A stretch of 64,000 nucleotides of DNA, from positions 124,001 through 188,000 of the forward strand of contig CAWIIF010000015.1 in NCBI GenBank assembly GCA_963836015.1, written 5' to 3'. The notes under the pieces were generated by a model, which worked only from the letters and a program-made list of their open reading frames with translations, ran no database searches and was not told the origin of the DNA. Shown here in pieces: positions 1 to 9,600 of this stretch. This stretch comes from CAWCDJ01 sp963836015. Lineage in GTDB: Bacteria; Acidobacteriota; Terriglobia; Bryobacterales; Bryobacteraceae. Each line of letters begins with the position of its first letter. Position 1 is the first letter of the stretch. Both the position numbers and the translations under genes were made by a program.

Positions 1-800
1 TCCCCGAAGTCGAAATACTTCTGTGTGACGCCCGCGGCGGTAACGTTGACAATCCGCATTCCGGATTTTGCGCCTTCGAGCGGCATGCCCACCGGGCCGG
101 TCGAGATCATGTCGAGGTCCCCGTCGCGGCCCTCGGAGTTGTGGTGCAGGTGCCCGGCGAACACCCAGCGCACGCCGTACTCGTGCAGCAGCTTCAAATA
201 TCGCGCCCGCGTGGGCTTGGGGATGTTGAAATACTGGTCGTCCTCATCCGGGTTCGTGAGGAAAAACGGAATGTGCTGGAACACAATCACGTATTTCGCG
301 CCCGACTGCTTCGCCCGGGCCAGTTCCGTGCGAAACCATGCCTCCATTTTGGCGGCCTCGTCCGGGACCTTATCCGTGGCTTTCTCGAGGTTCGAGTTGA
401 GCACGATGCCGGCGATATCGCCGGAGCGGAACGTGTAATAATCCGGACCGAAGCGCTCGCGGTACCGCGCCAGGGTTTCCGGAGTCGGCTCATTCTCGAC
501 GTCGTGATTCCCCGGCACGCTATAAAGCTTGATGGCCTTGTCGAGCCGGGCCGCGATGCGCTTGTACTCGGCAACCTCGGCGCCGTCGGTGGATTTGTTG
601 ACCAGGTCGCCCGTCACCACCACGAAGGCCGGCTTCAAGCGGTTGGCGGTGGCGATGGCGAATTCGAAGTTGGCGGTCTCGTGCGCGAACCCCTGGTCCT
701 TGCTGTACATCCCGAACTGGGGGTCGGACATCTGGATGAAACTCTGCGCGGCCAGCGGTCCGGCCAGCGCAATCGCGATCAGCAAGCGTCGTATGGTCAT
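1..800 (-). CDS. Secreted calcineurin-like metallophosphoesterase (3' end outside window)
   Basis: The 266 visible residues begin with a short signal-like segment (MTIRRLLIAIALAGPLAAQ) and carry the metallophosphoesterase metal-binding motifs in order: SDPQF, VTGDLV, PGNHD, FQHIP and AGHLHHN. These ligate a dinuclear metal centre that hydrolyses phosphate esters. Substrate cannot be told. The start ATG overlaps the stop of the upstream DinB gene (ATGA), so it is the last visible gene of a translationally coupled minus-strand operon. The C-terminus lies beyond base 1. The family call is firm; the exported location is inferred from the N-terminus. Confidence 0.85.
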   Translation of the reverse strand, partial: MTIRRLLIAIALAGPLAAQSFIQMSDPQFGMYSKDQGFAHETANFEFAIATANRLKPAFVVVTGDLVNKSTDGAEVAEYKRIAARLDKAIKLYSVPGNHDVENEPTPETLARYRERFGPDYYTFRSGDIAGIVLNSNLEKATDKVPDEAAKMEAWFRTELARAKQSGAKYVIVFQHIPFFLTNPDEDDQYFNIPKPTRARYLKLLHEYGVRWVFAGHLHHNSEGRDGDLDMISTGPVGMPLEGAKSGMRIVNVTAAGVTQKYFDFG

Positions 801-1312
801 GGTTTCAGTTGATAGGATTCGCCCAGCCGGCCGGCGCCCGCCAGGTACTTGCGGGCGCGCACCAGCTCCGCCACCTGGCGTACGTGCCCGAGGTCGTGGA
901 GCACCCACTCGTGCAGCATCTGGGAGAGCGTGATTTCGCCCGCTTCCTTGTGCACGGCAACCCGGCGGCCGGCCTCCCCCGGAAGGTCGCGCAGGAATTC
1001 GACATTGATCTCCCGCTGCTCCTCGAAATGGTCGAAGGCGTCTTCCGGGTCCGCGTCGCGATAGAGGTCGAGGTGGAACTGAGCGTCGTCGGGCTCGAAC
1101 TCGGGACGCTCCTCGTTGAGGAACCGGTCCAGCCGTGCCCGGTAGCAGTGGCCTTCGCTGTGCGAGAGGTGCGCCAGCACCTCGGCCACCGAGAAGCGGT
1201 CGGGCGCGGGCTTCCAGCGCGCGTCCTCTTCCGTCAGTTCGCACATCAGGCCGCGCAGCAGGTCGGGCGTCGCGTCCAGCATCTCGATGCAGGGCAGGGA
1301 ATCTTCGTCCAT
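797..1312 (-). CDS. DinB-superfamily protein
   Basis: The 171-aa product has the four-helix DinB/YfiT pattern. A first helix contains LAHLSHSEGH and a C-terminal helix contains HEWVLHDLGHVRQ, supplying the histidines that usually bind a divalent metal in this superfamily. Family members include thiol-dependent transferases and many uncharacterised damage-induced proteins, so no reaction can be assigned. It lies 4 nt after the SDR gene and its stop overlaps the next start, inside the operon that runs from base 5923 down to base 1. Confidence 0.75.
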   Translation of the reverse strand: MDEDSLPCIEMLDATPDLLRGLMCELTEEDARWKPAPDRFSVAEVLAHLSHSEGHCYRARLDRFLNEERPEFEPDDAQFHLDLYRDADPEDAFDHFEEQREINVEFLRDLPGEAGRRVAVHKEAGEITLSQMLHEWVLHDLGHVRQVAELVRARKYLAGAGRLGESYQLKP

Positions 1313-1316
1313 GGGC

Positions 1317-2105
1317 TTATCCTACGACGTTTTCTCCCCCGTCCACGTGCACGGTGTTTCCGGTCATCCAATAGGTCGCCGGGTGGCACAGCGCCACGAT
1401 GCAGCGGGCCACATCTTCGGGCATCGTCAGGCGGCCGTGCGGATTCCGTTGCTTGGCGATCTGCATCAGAGTTTCGTGGCCTGGAATCAGCCGCAGGGCC
1501 GGCGTGTCGGTCACTCCTGCCAGGATGGCGTTGGCGGTGATGCCGGCCGGAGCGAGCTCCACGGCCAGCTGCCGGATGTGCGCCTCGATCGCCGCCTTGG
1601 CCGCGCTCACCGGACCGTAGCTCGGGATAGCCCGCGTGCCGCCGCTCGACGTCATGGCGAAAATGCGGCCGCCCCAGTCGAACAGCCCGGCGCGCAGGCA
1701 GTCCTGCACCCACCACACCAGGGAGTGGCCCATGGTGTCCACGGTGATTTCGAGCTGCTTCTTCGTCACCACCTGTTCGGCGCCGGCCAGCGGCTTGAGC
1801 GCGCCGAATGCCAGGGAGTGCAGCAGCACCCGCAGGGTCCCCGCGGGCTCGGCCGTGAGCCGCCGCCGTATCTGCTCCACCGTTTGCTGCCGCATCTCGT
1901 CGTCGGAGGCGTTGCAGTTGAAGAATTCCACCTCGCGCCCGGCCTCGCGGATCTTCTGCTGGATCTCGGCCACGTGCGGCAGCTTGTCCCGCCGGTCCAG
2001 GTGGACTCCGAAAATGTTCATGCCGGCGCGCGCCAGCTCAATCGCAGAGGCTTCGCCAAAGCCGCTGCTCGCGCCCAGAATCAGGGCCCAAGGTTGTTTG
2101 CTCAT
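1317..2105 (-). CDS. Short-chain dehydrogenase, enoyl-ACP reductase-like (FabI/FabL type)
   Basis: This 262-aa SDR has an N-terminal nucleotide-binding motif GASSGFG (about residues 10-16) and a catalytic Tyr and Lys separated by six residues (YGPVSAAK). Classical SDRs have YxxxK; the YX6K spacing is typical of FabI/FabL enoyl-[acyl-carrier-protein] reductases, which reduce the double bond in the last step of fatty-acid elongation. The C-terminal GNTVHVDGG motif is also usual. ATG at 2105 was chosen because it overlaps the tsaE stop as ATGA; a longer reading frame upstream lies inside tsaE. Substrate is not proven, and another enoyl or keto reductase is possible. Confidence 0.75.
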   Translation of the reverse strand: MSKQPWALILGASSGFGEASAIELARAGMNIFGVHLDRRDKLPHVAEIQQKIREAGREVEFFNCNASDDEMRQQTVEQIRRRLTAEPAGTLRVLLHSLAFGALKPLAGAEQVVTKKQLEITVDTMGHSLVWWVQDCLRAGLFDWGGRIFAMTSSGGTRAIPSYGPVSAAKAAIEAHIRQLAVELAPAGITANAILAGVTDTPALRLIPGHETLMQIAKQRNPHGRLTMPEDVARCIVALCHPATYWMTGNTVHVDGGENVVG

Positions 2106-2524
2106 TTCAATCCGGTGACTGCAATCTCCCTTTCGTCGTTTTCCCGGGCCTCGATACGGATCTCGACGCGCTCCGGCGGCATCCACTGCGGAAACCGCTC
2201 GCCCCATTCGATCAAAACCACGGCCTCGCGGTCGAAGACATCCTCCAGCCCGAGCGTTGCCAGCTCCCGCGCCTCTTCCATGCGGTACAGATCGATATGA
2301 TACACGCGTCCGCCGCCGTATTCGTGGATCAGCGTGAAGGTGGGGCTGGCCACCTCATCCGCGGCGGCCGCGCCCAGCCCGCTCACGATGCCTTTCGCCA
2401 GCGTCGTCTTGCCCGCGCCCAGGTTGCCGATCAACAGCACCACCGCGCGCGCGGGCAGTTGGCGTGCGATGCGTTCCCCCAGGGCGATGGTCTCCGCTTC
2501 AGTCGCGGTGCGGTACGCCGGCAC
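2102..2524 (-). CDS. tsaE: tRNA threonylcarbamoyladenosine biosynthesis ATPase TsaE
   Basis: The 140-aa product carries a Walker A motif GNLGAGKTT (about residues 33-41), followed by the family signatures SPTFTLIHEY and HIDLYR and a C-terminal IEWGE. TsaE is the ATPase that works with TsaB and TsaD to make the t6A modification at position 37 of ANN-decoding tRNAs. Length matches the family (about 140-160 aa). Its start overlaps the end of nnr by 26 bp. The nnr-tsaE neighbourhood is common in bacteria, where the two are sometimes fused. Confidence 0.93.
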   Translation of the reverse strand: MPAYRTATEAETIALGERIARQLPARAVVLLIGNLGAGKTTLAKGIVSGLGAAAADEVASPTFTLIHEYGGGRVYHIDLYRMEEARELATLGLEDVFDREAVVLIEWGERFPQWMPPERVEIRIEARENDEREIAVTGLK

Positions 2525-4025
2525 ACGCCTCCATGGCTTGGGGAAGATACTTCAGGATGTCGGAGGCGATGAAGCACTTCTCTCCCAGTTCCCGCGCGCC
2601 GATCTCGCCCGCCAGGCCGTGCAGGTACACGGCCGCCGCGACGGCCTGGTCGTGCCGGCCGGGAAACTGTGCCAGCAAGCCGGAAATCATGCCCGTGAGG
2701 ATGTCGCCCGTGCCTCCAGTGCCCATGGCGGGTGTGCCGGTGGGATTGATCCATACGCGGCCGTCGGGAAACGCGATCAGCGTCCGCTCGCCCTTCAATA
2801 CCAGGGTCACCAGCCGGTTGGTGGCGAATGTGCGCGCCGTCCCCACCCGGTCCTTCTGCACGTCGGCGGTGGATTTGCCGGTCAGGCGGGACATCTCGCC
2901 CGGATGCGGAGTAAGCACGCGGATGCGGTCTGGCTTTCCGGCCGGCTCCCCGATCAGGGCATCGGCATCCAGCACCATTGGCTGTTCGAAAGAGGAAATC
3001 GCGGCGTGCACCAGCTCGGAGATCCCCGGCTCGCGCCCGAGCCCCGGCCCCATCGCGATCACGGTCATGCCTTCCGCCAGGGTTTCCAGGTTGGCGGTGA
3101 TGGCGATCGAGCCGTGCGGCGTCTCTTTGAGTGGCACCGTCATCAGCTCCGGCGCGTGCGAAGCGATCTGCGGAATCGCGCTGGCGGCCGAGGCCACCGT
3201 CACGAGGCCCGCACCCGCCCGCAGCGCCGCCAGGCCCGACATGGCCGGCGCGCCCGTCTTCCCGCGTGAGCCACCCACCACCAGGACGTGGCCGAAGGTG
3301 CCCTTGTGTCCGTCCCGCGGCCTGGGCGCCAGCAGTTCGCGGAACATCCGCGGCTCGATCACAGACAGCCACGCATCCTCGTACAGCGATTCGGGGCTGC
3401 CGATCGGACCCACTTGCAGCTCGCCCGCATGGTCGCAATTCGGCGGCAGCACCAGCGCCGGCTTGGGCGCCGTAAACGTGATGGTCCAGTCGGCGCGCGC
3501 GAATTCGCCCACCGGGTGCGGCGAATCGCTGGGCATCCCGGAGGGAATATCCACCGCCGCCACCTTCGCAAACGGAAATCCCTGGTTGATCGCGCGGATG
3601 CCCTCGAGCATCACGCCCGCGGCGGGGCCGCTGATGCCCGTGCCCAGCAGCGCGTCGATCACCAGCGTGGCGCAGCGGGCCTCCGCCGGGATGGCGTGCA
3701 GCACTGGACATCCGCACGCCTGGAGCATGCGGTAGTTGGCCGCCGCGTCGCCCTTCAATTCTTCGGTCCCGGCCAGCAGCACTACCGCGAGCGATTCCGG
3801 ATGGATGCGCGTGAACAGCTGCCGCGCGATCACCAGGCCGTCGCCGCCGTTGTTGCCCTTGCCGCACAGCACCACGATGCGCTGTTCCGCGAGCGGCCGG
3901 CACCGTTCGGCCAGGAACTCCACAACGCGGTGCCCGGCGTTCTCCATCAGAACGATGCCGGGGATCCCCAGCTCTACCGTGCGCCGGTCGACCTCGCGCA
4001 TCTCCGCGGCAGTGAGCACCTTCAT
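2499..4025 (-). CDS. nnr: Bifunctional NAD(P)H-hydrate epimerase/dehydratase
   Basis: This 508-aa protein joins two repair activities. The N-terminal YjeF_N epimerase domain (about 1-215) includes VVLCGKGNNGGDGLV and the LGTGISG region. The C-terminal CARKD dehydratase domain (about 225-500) includes MGPGLG, LTPHPGEM and GTGGTGDIL. Together they restore NADH and NADPH from damaged hydrated forms. ATG at 4025 begins MKVLTAAEMREVDR, the typical family N-terminus, and overlaps the upstream stop as ATGA. The same frame stays open for another 370 codons upstream, but that part runs through the phosphatase gene. Confidence 0.93.
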   Translation of the reverse strand: MKVLTAAEMREVDRRTVELGIPGIVLMENAGHRVVEFLAERCRPLAEQRIVVLCGKGNNGGDGLVIARQLFTRIHPESLAVVLLAGTEELKGDAAANYRMLQACGCPVLHAIPAEARCATLVIDALLGTGISGPAAGVMLEGIRAINQGFPFAKVAAVDIPSGMPSDSPHPVGEFARADWTITFTAPKPALVLPPNCDHAGELQVGPIGSPESLYEDAWLSVIEPRMFRELLAPRPRDGHKGTFGHVLVVGGSRGKTGAPAMSGLAALRAGAGLVTVASAASAIPQIASHAPELMTVPLKETPHGSIAITANLETLAEGMTVIAMGPGLGREPGISELVHAAISSFEQPMVLDADALIGEPAGKPDRIRVLTPHPGEMSRLTGKSTADVQKDRVGTARTFATNRLVTLVLKGERTLIAFPDGRVWINPTGTPAMGTGGTGDILTGMISGLLAQFPGRHDQAVAAAVYLHGLAGEIGARELGEKCFIASDILKYLPQAMEACAGVPHRD

Positions 4026-5923
4026 AAGCGTCGCGCCACCAGCATGGTCATATCGTCCTGCAGCTCGCTCGATCCGGTCCACTGGTTGACCGATTCCATG
4101 GTGCGCGCGATGATCTCTTCCGAGCCCGCGTGCGAGTACTTGATCAGAAGGTCCTTCAAGCGGTCCTCGCCGAACATCTCGCCGTAAGCGTTCTCCGGCT
4201 CCACGATCCCGTCCGTGTACGCCACCAGCAGGTCTCCCTGGTCCATCTGGACGGTACGCTCCTGGTAGCGGGCGACCGGGAATGCGCCCACCACCGTGCC
4301 GGTCGATTCCAGCGTCTCGAGCCGGGTGCCCCGCACCATGATCGGCGCCAGGTGGCCGGCGTTGGTGTAGGTCAGGGCGTTGGTGGAGTCCTCGAACATC
4401 GCGAAATAAAAGGTGGCGTACTTCTCGGGCGCGGTGGTGGCAAACAACAGCTTGTTCAGCGTGGAGACCATGCGCGCGGTCGAGAGGTGGTCCGGCCGGG
4501 TGCCGTTGTTGGGGCTCAACTGCGTCCGCATGGTGGATTGAATCGTGGCCATCAGCAGCGCCGCCGAGATTCCTTTTCCCGCGACGTCGCCGATCGCGAA
4601 GGCCATGGAGTGCTCGGAAATCGGCATGAAATCGTAATAATCGCCAGACACCATGCGCGCCGGGTTGCACACGCCCTTGAGCTCGAGCGACCGGCTGAAG
4701 GGCGCATCCTTGGGGAAGAGCTGGTTCTGCACTTCGCGCGCGATCTCGAGCTCGGATTCGAGGCGCTCCTTCTCCTTGGCCACCACCAGCAGGCGTCCGA
4801 GATTGCCGGTCATGGTGTTGAACGACGAGGCCAGCTCGGCCAGCTGGTCGTTGCCCTTCACCGGAATGCGGTAGGAGAAATCGCCTTCCTTTACATGCTG
4901 CGTCGCGGCGTACAGCTCGTGCACGGTCCCGGTGATGGTGCGGCTCAGCGAAACGCCCGCCACCAGCGAGAGGATCTCCACGATCAGGAACAGCACCGAG
5001 AGCGCGATGAATCCGGCCAGCACTCCGGCGCCCCAGTCCCACTTCTGCTTCTGCCCGAATACGATTCCGAGCACCGCTGAAAGGCGCGTATCGACGATCA
5101 GCAGCAGGGGCAGCTCGCGCTTCGGCGAATCCCACGTGGGGATGCTTACCGGGTAGACGCCGCTCAGGGGAAGATCGAACGCGCTCGCGGGCGCCGGCAC
5201 ATGCGAGTCGCGGATGTGGCCCATCAGGGGCGTGAAGTTGACGTCGCCCAGGCCCGGAACCAGGTCGGCCAGGACATCGTGCGTGATCGGCGCCACGATG
5301 GTGACCTCTTTTCCGGTGTCACCGGTTACGTGGGCCCAGGCATAGATGTGGGGAATGTCGCCGTCCCGGCGGATCACCAGCCCGGAGGCGCGCTGCCACT
5401 CCGGGGGCGGCGGCGCGAGGGTATTGTCGGCTGGGAAGCGCAGGGGCTCCTTCCCCGATACCACCAACTGGGAGTTCGGAAAGGTGTTCCGCATGCTCAT
5501 CACGAAGCGGTTGACGGCGGTATCGGTGTCGCGCATGGGGAGCCGCGCCATGATCTCCGCCTGCCGGGCCAGCGCACCTTCCCGATGGCCCAGTTCGGTG
5601 TTCACCAGGTAAACAGCCATCTGCCCGATCACTGCCCATCCGGCCAGACCGACCAGCGTCAGGATCAGGACAATCGGAACCACCGCGATGAACAGGTAGG
5701 CCGCGATGAGCCGGTTCCTCAGCCGCCAGATGGCCTGCTTCATGCCGCGGCGCGCCAGCCGGAACAGGACGATCAGCCCGAAGAGGAAAGCGGTCAGTCC
5801 GGCAACGGTGCGGAAGCCCGGAGCGATGCCGGTAAAGTACAGAACCGCATATAGGATAATCAGGATGAGAAAGGCCTGCTCTACGCGGCCGAGGCGCCGC
5901 CATCCTTTCCCATATTTCTGCAT
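4022..5923 (-). CDS. Membrane PP2C-type (RsbU/SpoIIE) serine phosphatase with HAMP domain
   Basis: The 633-aa product has two N-terminal hydrophobic segments (about 16-55 and 72-100), an extracytoplasmic sensor-like region, another membrane segment near 295-320, then a HAMP linker. The C-terminal phosphatase domain (about 395-630) shows SGDYYDF, IGDVAGKG, YTDGIVE and DDMTMLV, the metal-binding aspartates of the SpoIIE/RsbU family. Such enzymes dephosphorylate anti-sigma-factor antagonists in partner-switching pathways. No antagonist or anti-sigma kinase gene is visible here, so the partner is unknown. It heads the operon that continues through nnr, tsaE, the SDR, DinB and the metallophosphoesterase. 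Confidence 0.88.
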   Translation of the reverse strand: MQKYGKGWRRLGRVEQAFLILIILYAVLYFTGIAPGFRTVAGLTAFLFGLIVLFRLARRGMKQAIWRLRNRLIAAYLFIAVVPIVLILTLVGLAGWAVIGQMAVYLVNTELGHREGALARQAEIMARLPMRDTDTAVNRFVMSMRNTFPNSQLVVSGKEPLRFPADNTLAPPPPEWQRASGLVIRRDGDIPHIYAWAHVTGDTGKEVTIVAPITHDVLADLVPGLGDVNFTPLMGHIRDSHVPAPASAFDLPLSGVYPVSIPTWDSPKRELPLLLIVDTRLSAVLGIVFGQKQKWDWGAGVLAGFIALSVLFLIVEILSLVAGVSLSRTITGTVHELYAATQHVKEGDFSYRIPVKGNDQLAELASSFNTMTGNLGRLLVVAKEKERLESELEIAREVQNQLFPKDAPFSRSLELKGVCNPARMVSGDYYDFMPISEHSMAFAIGDVAGKGISAALLMATIQSTMRTQLSPNNGTRPDHLSTARMVSTLNKLLFATTAPEKYATFYFAMFEDSTNALTYTNAGHLAPIMVRGTRLETLESTGTVVGAFPVARYQERTVQMDQGDLLVAYTDGIVEPENAYGEMFGEDRLKDLLIKYSHAGSEEIIARTMESVNQWTGSSELQDDMTMLVARRL

Positions 5924-5929
5924 AGTTCC

Positions 5930-5935
5930 AGAGTA
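5930..5935 (-). promoter_or_regulatory. Candidate -10 hexamer for leaderless start of the RsbU-like gene
   Basis: On the minus strand TACTCT sits six bases before the ATG at 5923. No convincing -35 and no Shine-Dalgarno is seen. It fits the TANNNT-then-start spacing seen at several operon heads in this window. Confidence 0.3.
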
Positions 5936-6005
5936 GCGTACCGCAATTCAGCGGGGACCGCCGGGGTAGGTATCCCGGAGAACTATTGTGCGGCAGTGCC
6001 CCGCA

Positions 6006-6596
6006 TCAAGGGAGCGTGCGGCGTCTGAGGAACGCCGCCATTCCGAGGCTCAGCAACGCCCAGGTGGCTGGCTCGGGGGTGGCGGTCGAAGCAACGGCGG
6101 TGACGGTGGCATCGGAGGAAAGTTGCAGACTGAACCCGATCTGGTTGGCCCCGGCCAGCGGATCGCCGTCGTAGAGGTCGTAGGTCAGGAAGATCTTGCC
6201 GGCGATCGAGTCGCCGGGCAGAATACCCGCGTTGGTCAACCCGATGCTGCCGATGCCCGCGCCTCCGCCAAAGCTCTGCTGCGCGGAACCGTTGGGGGCG
6301 AGCACGAGAAAGGCCGGCCCGGCCAGGTCCGTATAAGGGCCGAAAGAGTTGGAGCAAGGGGAGATAAAGATACCTCCGGGGCAGAAATCCGTTGCCGTCA
6401 CGACCAGCCATCCGGCGGCGTCGTTGGCTAACTGAAAGCCCCATCCCCCGGTTTGCCCTATGGAGACCAGGAGGTTGCCGTCCCCCACCGTGCCGCTCGT
6501 GCCAATCAACTGCAGCGAGGGTGGCAGGGGAGCCGCCGGAAGCCAGGCCGCCAGAAGTGCTGCAAACGCCAGACCACGTAGCGCGTTCCTCAACAT
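6006..6596 (-). CDS. Secreted PEP-CTERM protein
   Basis: The 196-aa protein has a hydrophobic signal peptide (about residues 1-22) and a C-terminal sorting tail: TPEPATWALLSLGMAAF followed by the basic cluster LRRRT. That is the PEP-CTERM arrangement (PEP motif, membrane helix, arginines), which exosortases recognise for export to the cell surface in exopolysaccharide-making bacteria. The middle is low in charge and rich in Gly, Ser and Thr, with no domain I recognise. The exosortase gene is not in this window. It follows the large repeat protein by 18 nt and may be cotranscribed with it. Confidence 0.8.
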   Translation of the reverse strand: MLRNALRGLAFAALLAAWLPAAPLPPSLQLIGTSGTVGDGNLLVSIGQTGGWGFQLANDAAGWLVVTATDFCPGGIFISPCSNSFGPYTDLAGPAFLVLAPNGSAQQSFGGGAGIGSIGLTNAGILPGDSIAGKIFLTYDLYDGDPLAGANQIGFSLQLSSDATVTAVASTATPEPATWALLSLGMAAFLRRRTLP

Positions 6597-6614
6597 AACT
6601 TTATCTTTCCCCCT

Positions 6615-9600
6615 CTATTGGAACTGATTATACAAAGTCATCGTGCCGTGGAACCCTCCGCCGTTGGCGGTGAACGGCATGGTCACAGTAAAACGATTGG
6701 CCGCGGCGCACCCCGTGAAATCAATCGTTACATTCGTAGTAGCGCTCGCTCCGGGACCGATCGACGCGATCGGCCCAGGCAGCGTTCCCACCACCGGCGT
6801 GCACGCCGCTCCGGCCACTTGCGTCAGCCCGAAGTTGGACATCTCGACGCCCGTCGCCGCGCCCGGTCCATTGTTCGTGAACCGGATGGTCCACACGCGC
6901 GCGTTCTGCGGCCCGGCCTTCCCGGCAATCCCCGCGCTCATGGTGACCGCGCCCGCTGTGAAGTTCGCAGTCACGGTCTGCGGCCCCGTCATCGTCACCG
7001 TCGTCGAAGCGCTGCTCGGGCTGGCCACCGCTCCCGTCCAGTTCGTGAAGCTGTAGCCGGCGTTGGCCGTTGCCGAAATCGGAACGACCGCCCCCGCCGC
7101 GAAGAATCCGGACGCCGGCAGCACCGTCCCGCCGGCGGCCGGCGACGCGGCCGTCGTCAACTGGTATTGCGTGTCGAATGCCGTCGTGTACGAGGTGGTG
7201 CCCGCCGAAGCTGTCACATTGTGCGAAATTGCGCCCGCGTCCGACCAGTTGTTGAACACGTACCGCACTCCCGTCGCCCCCGCCTGCGGCGACGTTGTGG
7301 AGAGCGTGTGCGACGTTCCCAGCGTCCATGTCAACGTCTGGGCGCTCGTGTAAGTCGTGCCGTCCGCCGTAAAGCTGGCGCCCGCCGGGGTCGCCGATAC
7401 GGTCACCTGCACGCTGCCCGCGACGATCGTGGTCGGGTCGCTGGCCGTATTGTCGCCCGTATTTATTGAGAGTTCGCCGCCTCCCGACACCGTCACCTGG
7501 TTGGTCACGCTGGCCGGAGCCGTCGGAGAAACATCCACCGTCAGCGTGATCGGCTCATAGGAACCGCCCGCCGCCAGCGCGTCGGTGCGCGTGCAGGTCA
7601 ACAGCGTGTCGTTGCACGCCCAGTTGGTTCCGCTGAGGTGCGGATTCGTCAGGGATGACGGCAGGTTCTCGGTCACCGTCACCGTGCCGGAAGTCGGTCC
7701 GACCGCGGCGCCGGCCTTATTCGACACCGTGATGGTATAGGTGTCGCCGGTGTCGCCTTGGCGGAAGTTGCCCGAGTGGGTCTTGGTGATCTTCAGGTCG
7801 GGTGTTTGAATGATCGTGGTGCCGTCGCTCGAGGTGTTGTTCGCCGGCGTGTTGTCGAGACTGCCCGCAATCGATGCCGTGTTCGTGACGCTTGCCGGCG
7901 CGTTATTGGCCACGTTGACCGTCAGGGTCACCGCCGGATAGCCCGAACCCGCCGCGATCTGGCTGGTGCTGGTGCACGTCAAAGTGGTTGGGCCGGCGGC
8001 CGGGAAGGTGTTCCCGGTGCAATCCCAGCCGGTGCCCGACATCGCCGTGGCGGTCAGCGCGGCCGGAAGGGTGTCGGTCAGCGTCAAGGTGCCGCCCGTC
8101 TTGCCCGGACCCGCGTTGCTCACCGCGACCGTGTAGGTGTCGCCGATATCGCCTTGCCGGAAGTTGCCCGAATGCGACTTGACCACCGAGACATCCGGAG
8201 CATTCTGCGTCAGTTGCAGGCACCATCCGTTGATAGTGCCGGGCTGGGCGTGAAGGTTGAGGTTGAAGTACAAGCTCCAGGTGCCGTTGGGGTCCTTGTT
8301 GCCGCCGCCGTACAGCCCGTTCAGGGTGAAGCTTCCCGCCGGTCCTGCGTATTGGTAGGGACCCGCCGGCAGCGTGTAGAAAGGACTCGCAAAAAATGTG
8401 TCGCCAGAGTTGTAGCTGGTTGGCTTGAACGGCCCGCCGCTCGCCGGGTTGCCATTCCCGGTCGGCACCAGGGTGCCCGCGCTATCGGCGAAGGTTAGGT
8501 CGAACGGACCCACTTGCGGCGATCCGCCCGCGCCCGAGAAGAAATCGAGCGTATTGGCGTTGGCCGCTCCCGGGCCCACCAGCAGCGACGCCAGGTTGGT
8601 CGTGTCGAACAGGTTGTACTGCTTCAGCGTCACCGCGACCGACTGCGTGGTGCCCGGCACGCCCGTCACGAACAGGTTGGACGGGTTGACGTTCGCCGGG
8701 CCGATATTGTTCGGGAACGTGCCGCCGGGAACCGCGATCGTCCCGGGGTTGCACACCGTGATGGGGTTCGAATTCAGGTTGGTGAAAGTGCTGGCGCTGT
8801 CCAGGCGCTGCGTGATCGTGCCGAAGCTCAGGCTGTTCGTGTTGGTGACGTCGTTGTAAGTGGCGGTGATGACGTGGTCGCCTTCCGCCAGCCCGCTGGT
8901 CGTATAGGCGGCGACGCCGTTAACCAGCGTGATTGTGTTGGCGGCGTTGCCGGCCGGCGCAGCGCCATTCTCCGTAAACGTCACCGTGCCGTTCTGGATC
9001 AGCGAATTGTCGTTGCCGTTGCGCACTGTGGCGGTCAAGGTCACCGGCTGGCCGGTCCGCGCGGGGTTGGTGCTCGAGGTTACCCACGTCACCGTCGGGA
9101 TCCCGCTGTTCGGCGTGATATTGATGCACCATCCGCCGTCCACGCTCGAAGCGGTATGCCCGGCGGCCGCATCGATGAACAGTTTCCAGTCGCCGTTCGA
9201 GGTCGCGCCGCTGAACGAGTTCAACATGGTCCCGGTGCCCGCCGTCTGCCCGATATGAAAACTCGCGGGCGGCGCCGGGGCGGGCGAAGGCGGCGTGGGG
9301 TACGTGTGGTCGGTGCCGAGCGAAGTCGGCACGTAGCTGACGGTTGCCGGAAAGGCCGAGCTCGCCGGAGCAAGGCCGCTGGCGCTATCGGAAATGGTCA
9401 CCGTGGAGGTCCAGGTCCCGTTCGAGGCGCCCGTCGTGTTCAGGAACTCCAGGGCATGGGCCCCGTCCGGCGAGGCCAGCAGCATCTTCAACGAACCGAC
9501 CGCGAAATTCCCGAGCTGGTGGAGCGTGTTCAGCGTCAGCGTCAGCGTTGACACCGAATTGGGAACGCCCGACACCGTCACGATCGAAGGGTAGGGCGAC

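Noticed and set aside
4026..5135. A 370-codon N-terminal extension of Nnr
   Set aside because: It overlaps the phosphatase gene in another frame and has no family similarity; the normal Nnr start is ATG 4025.
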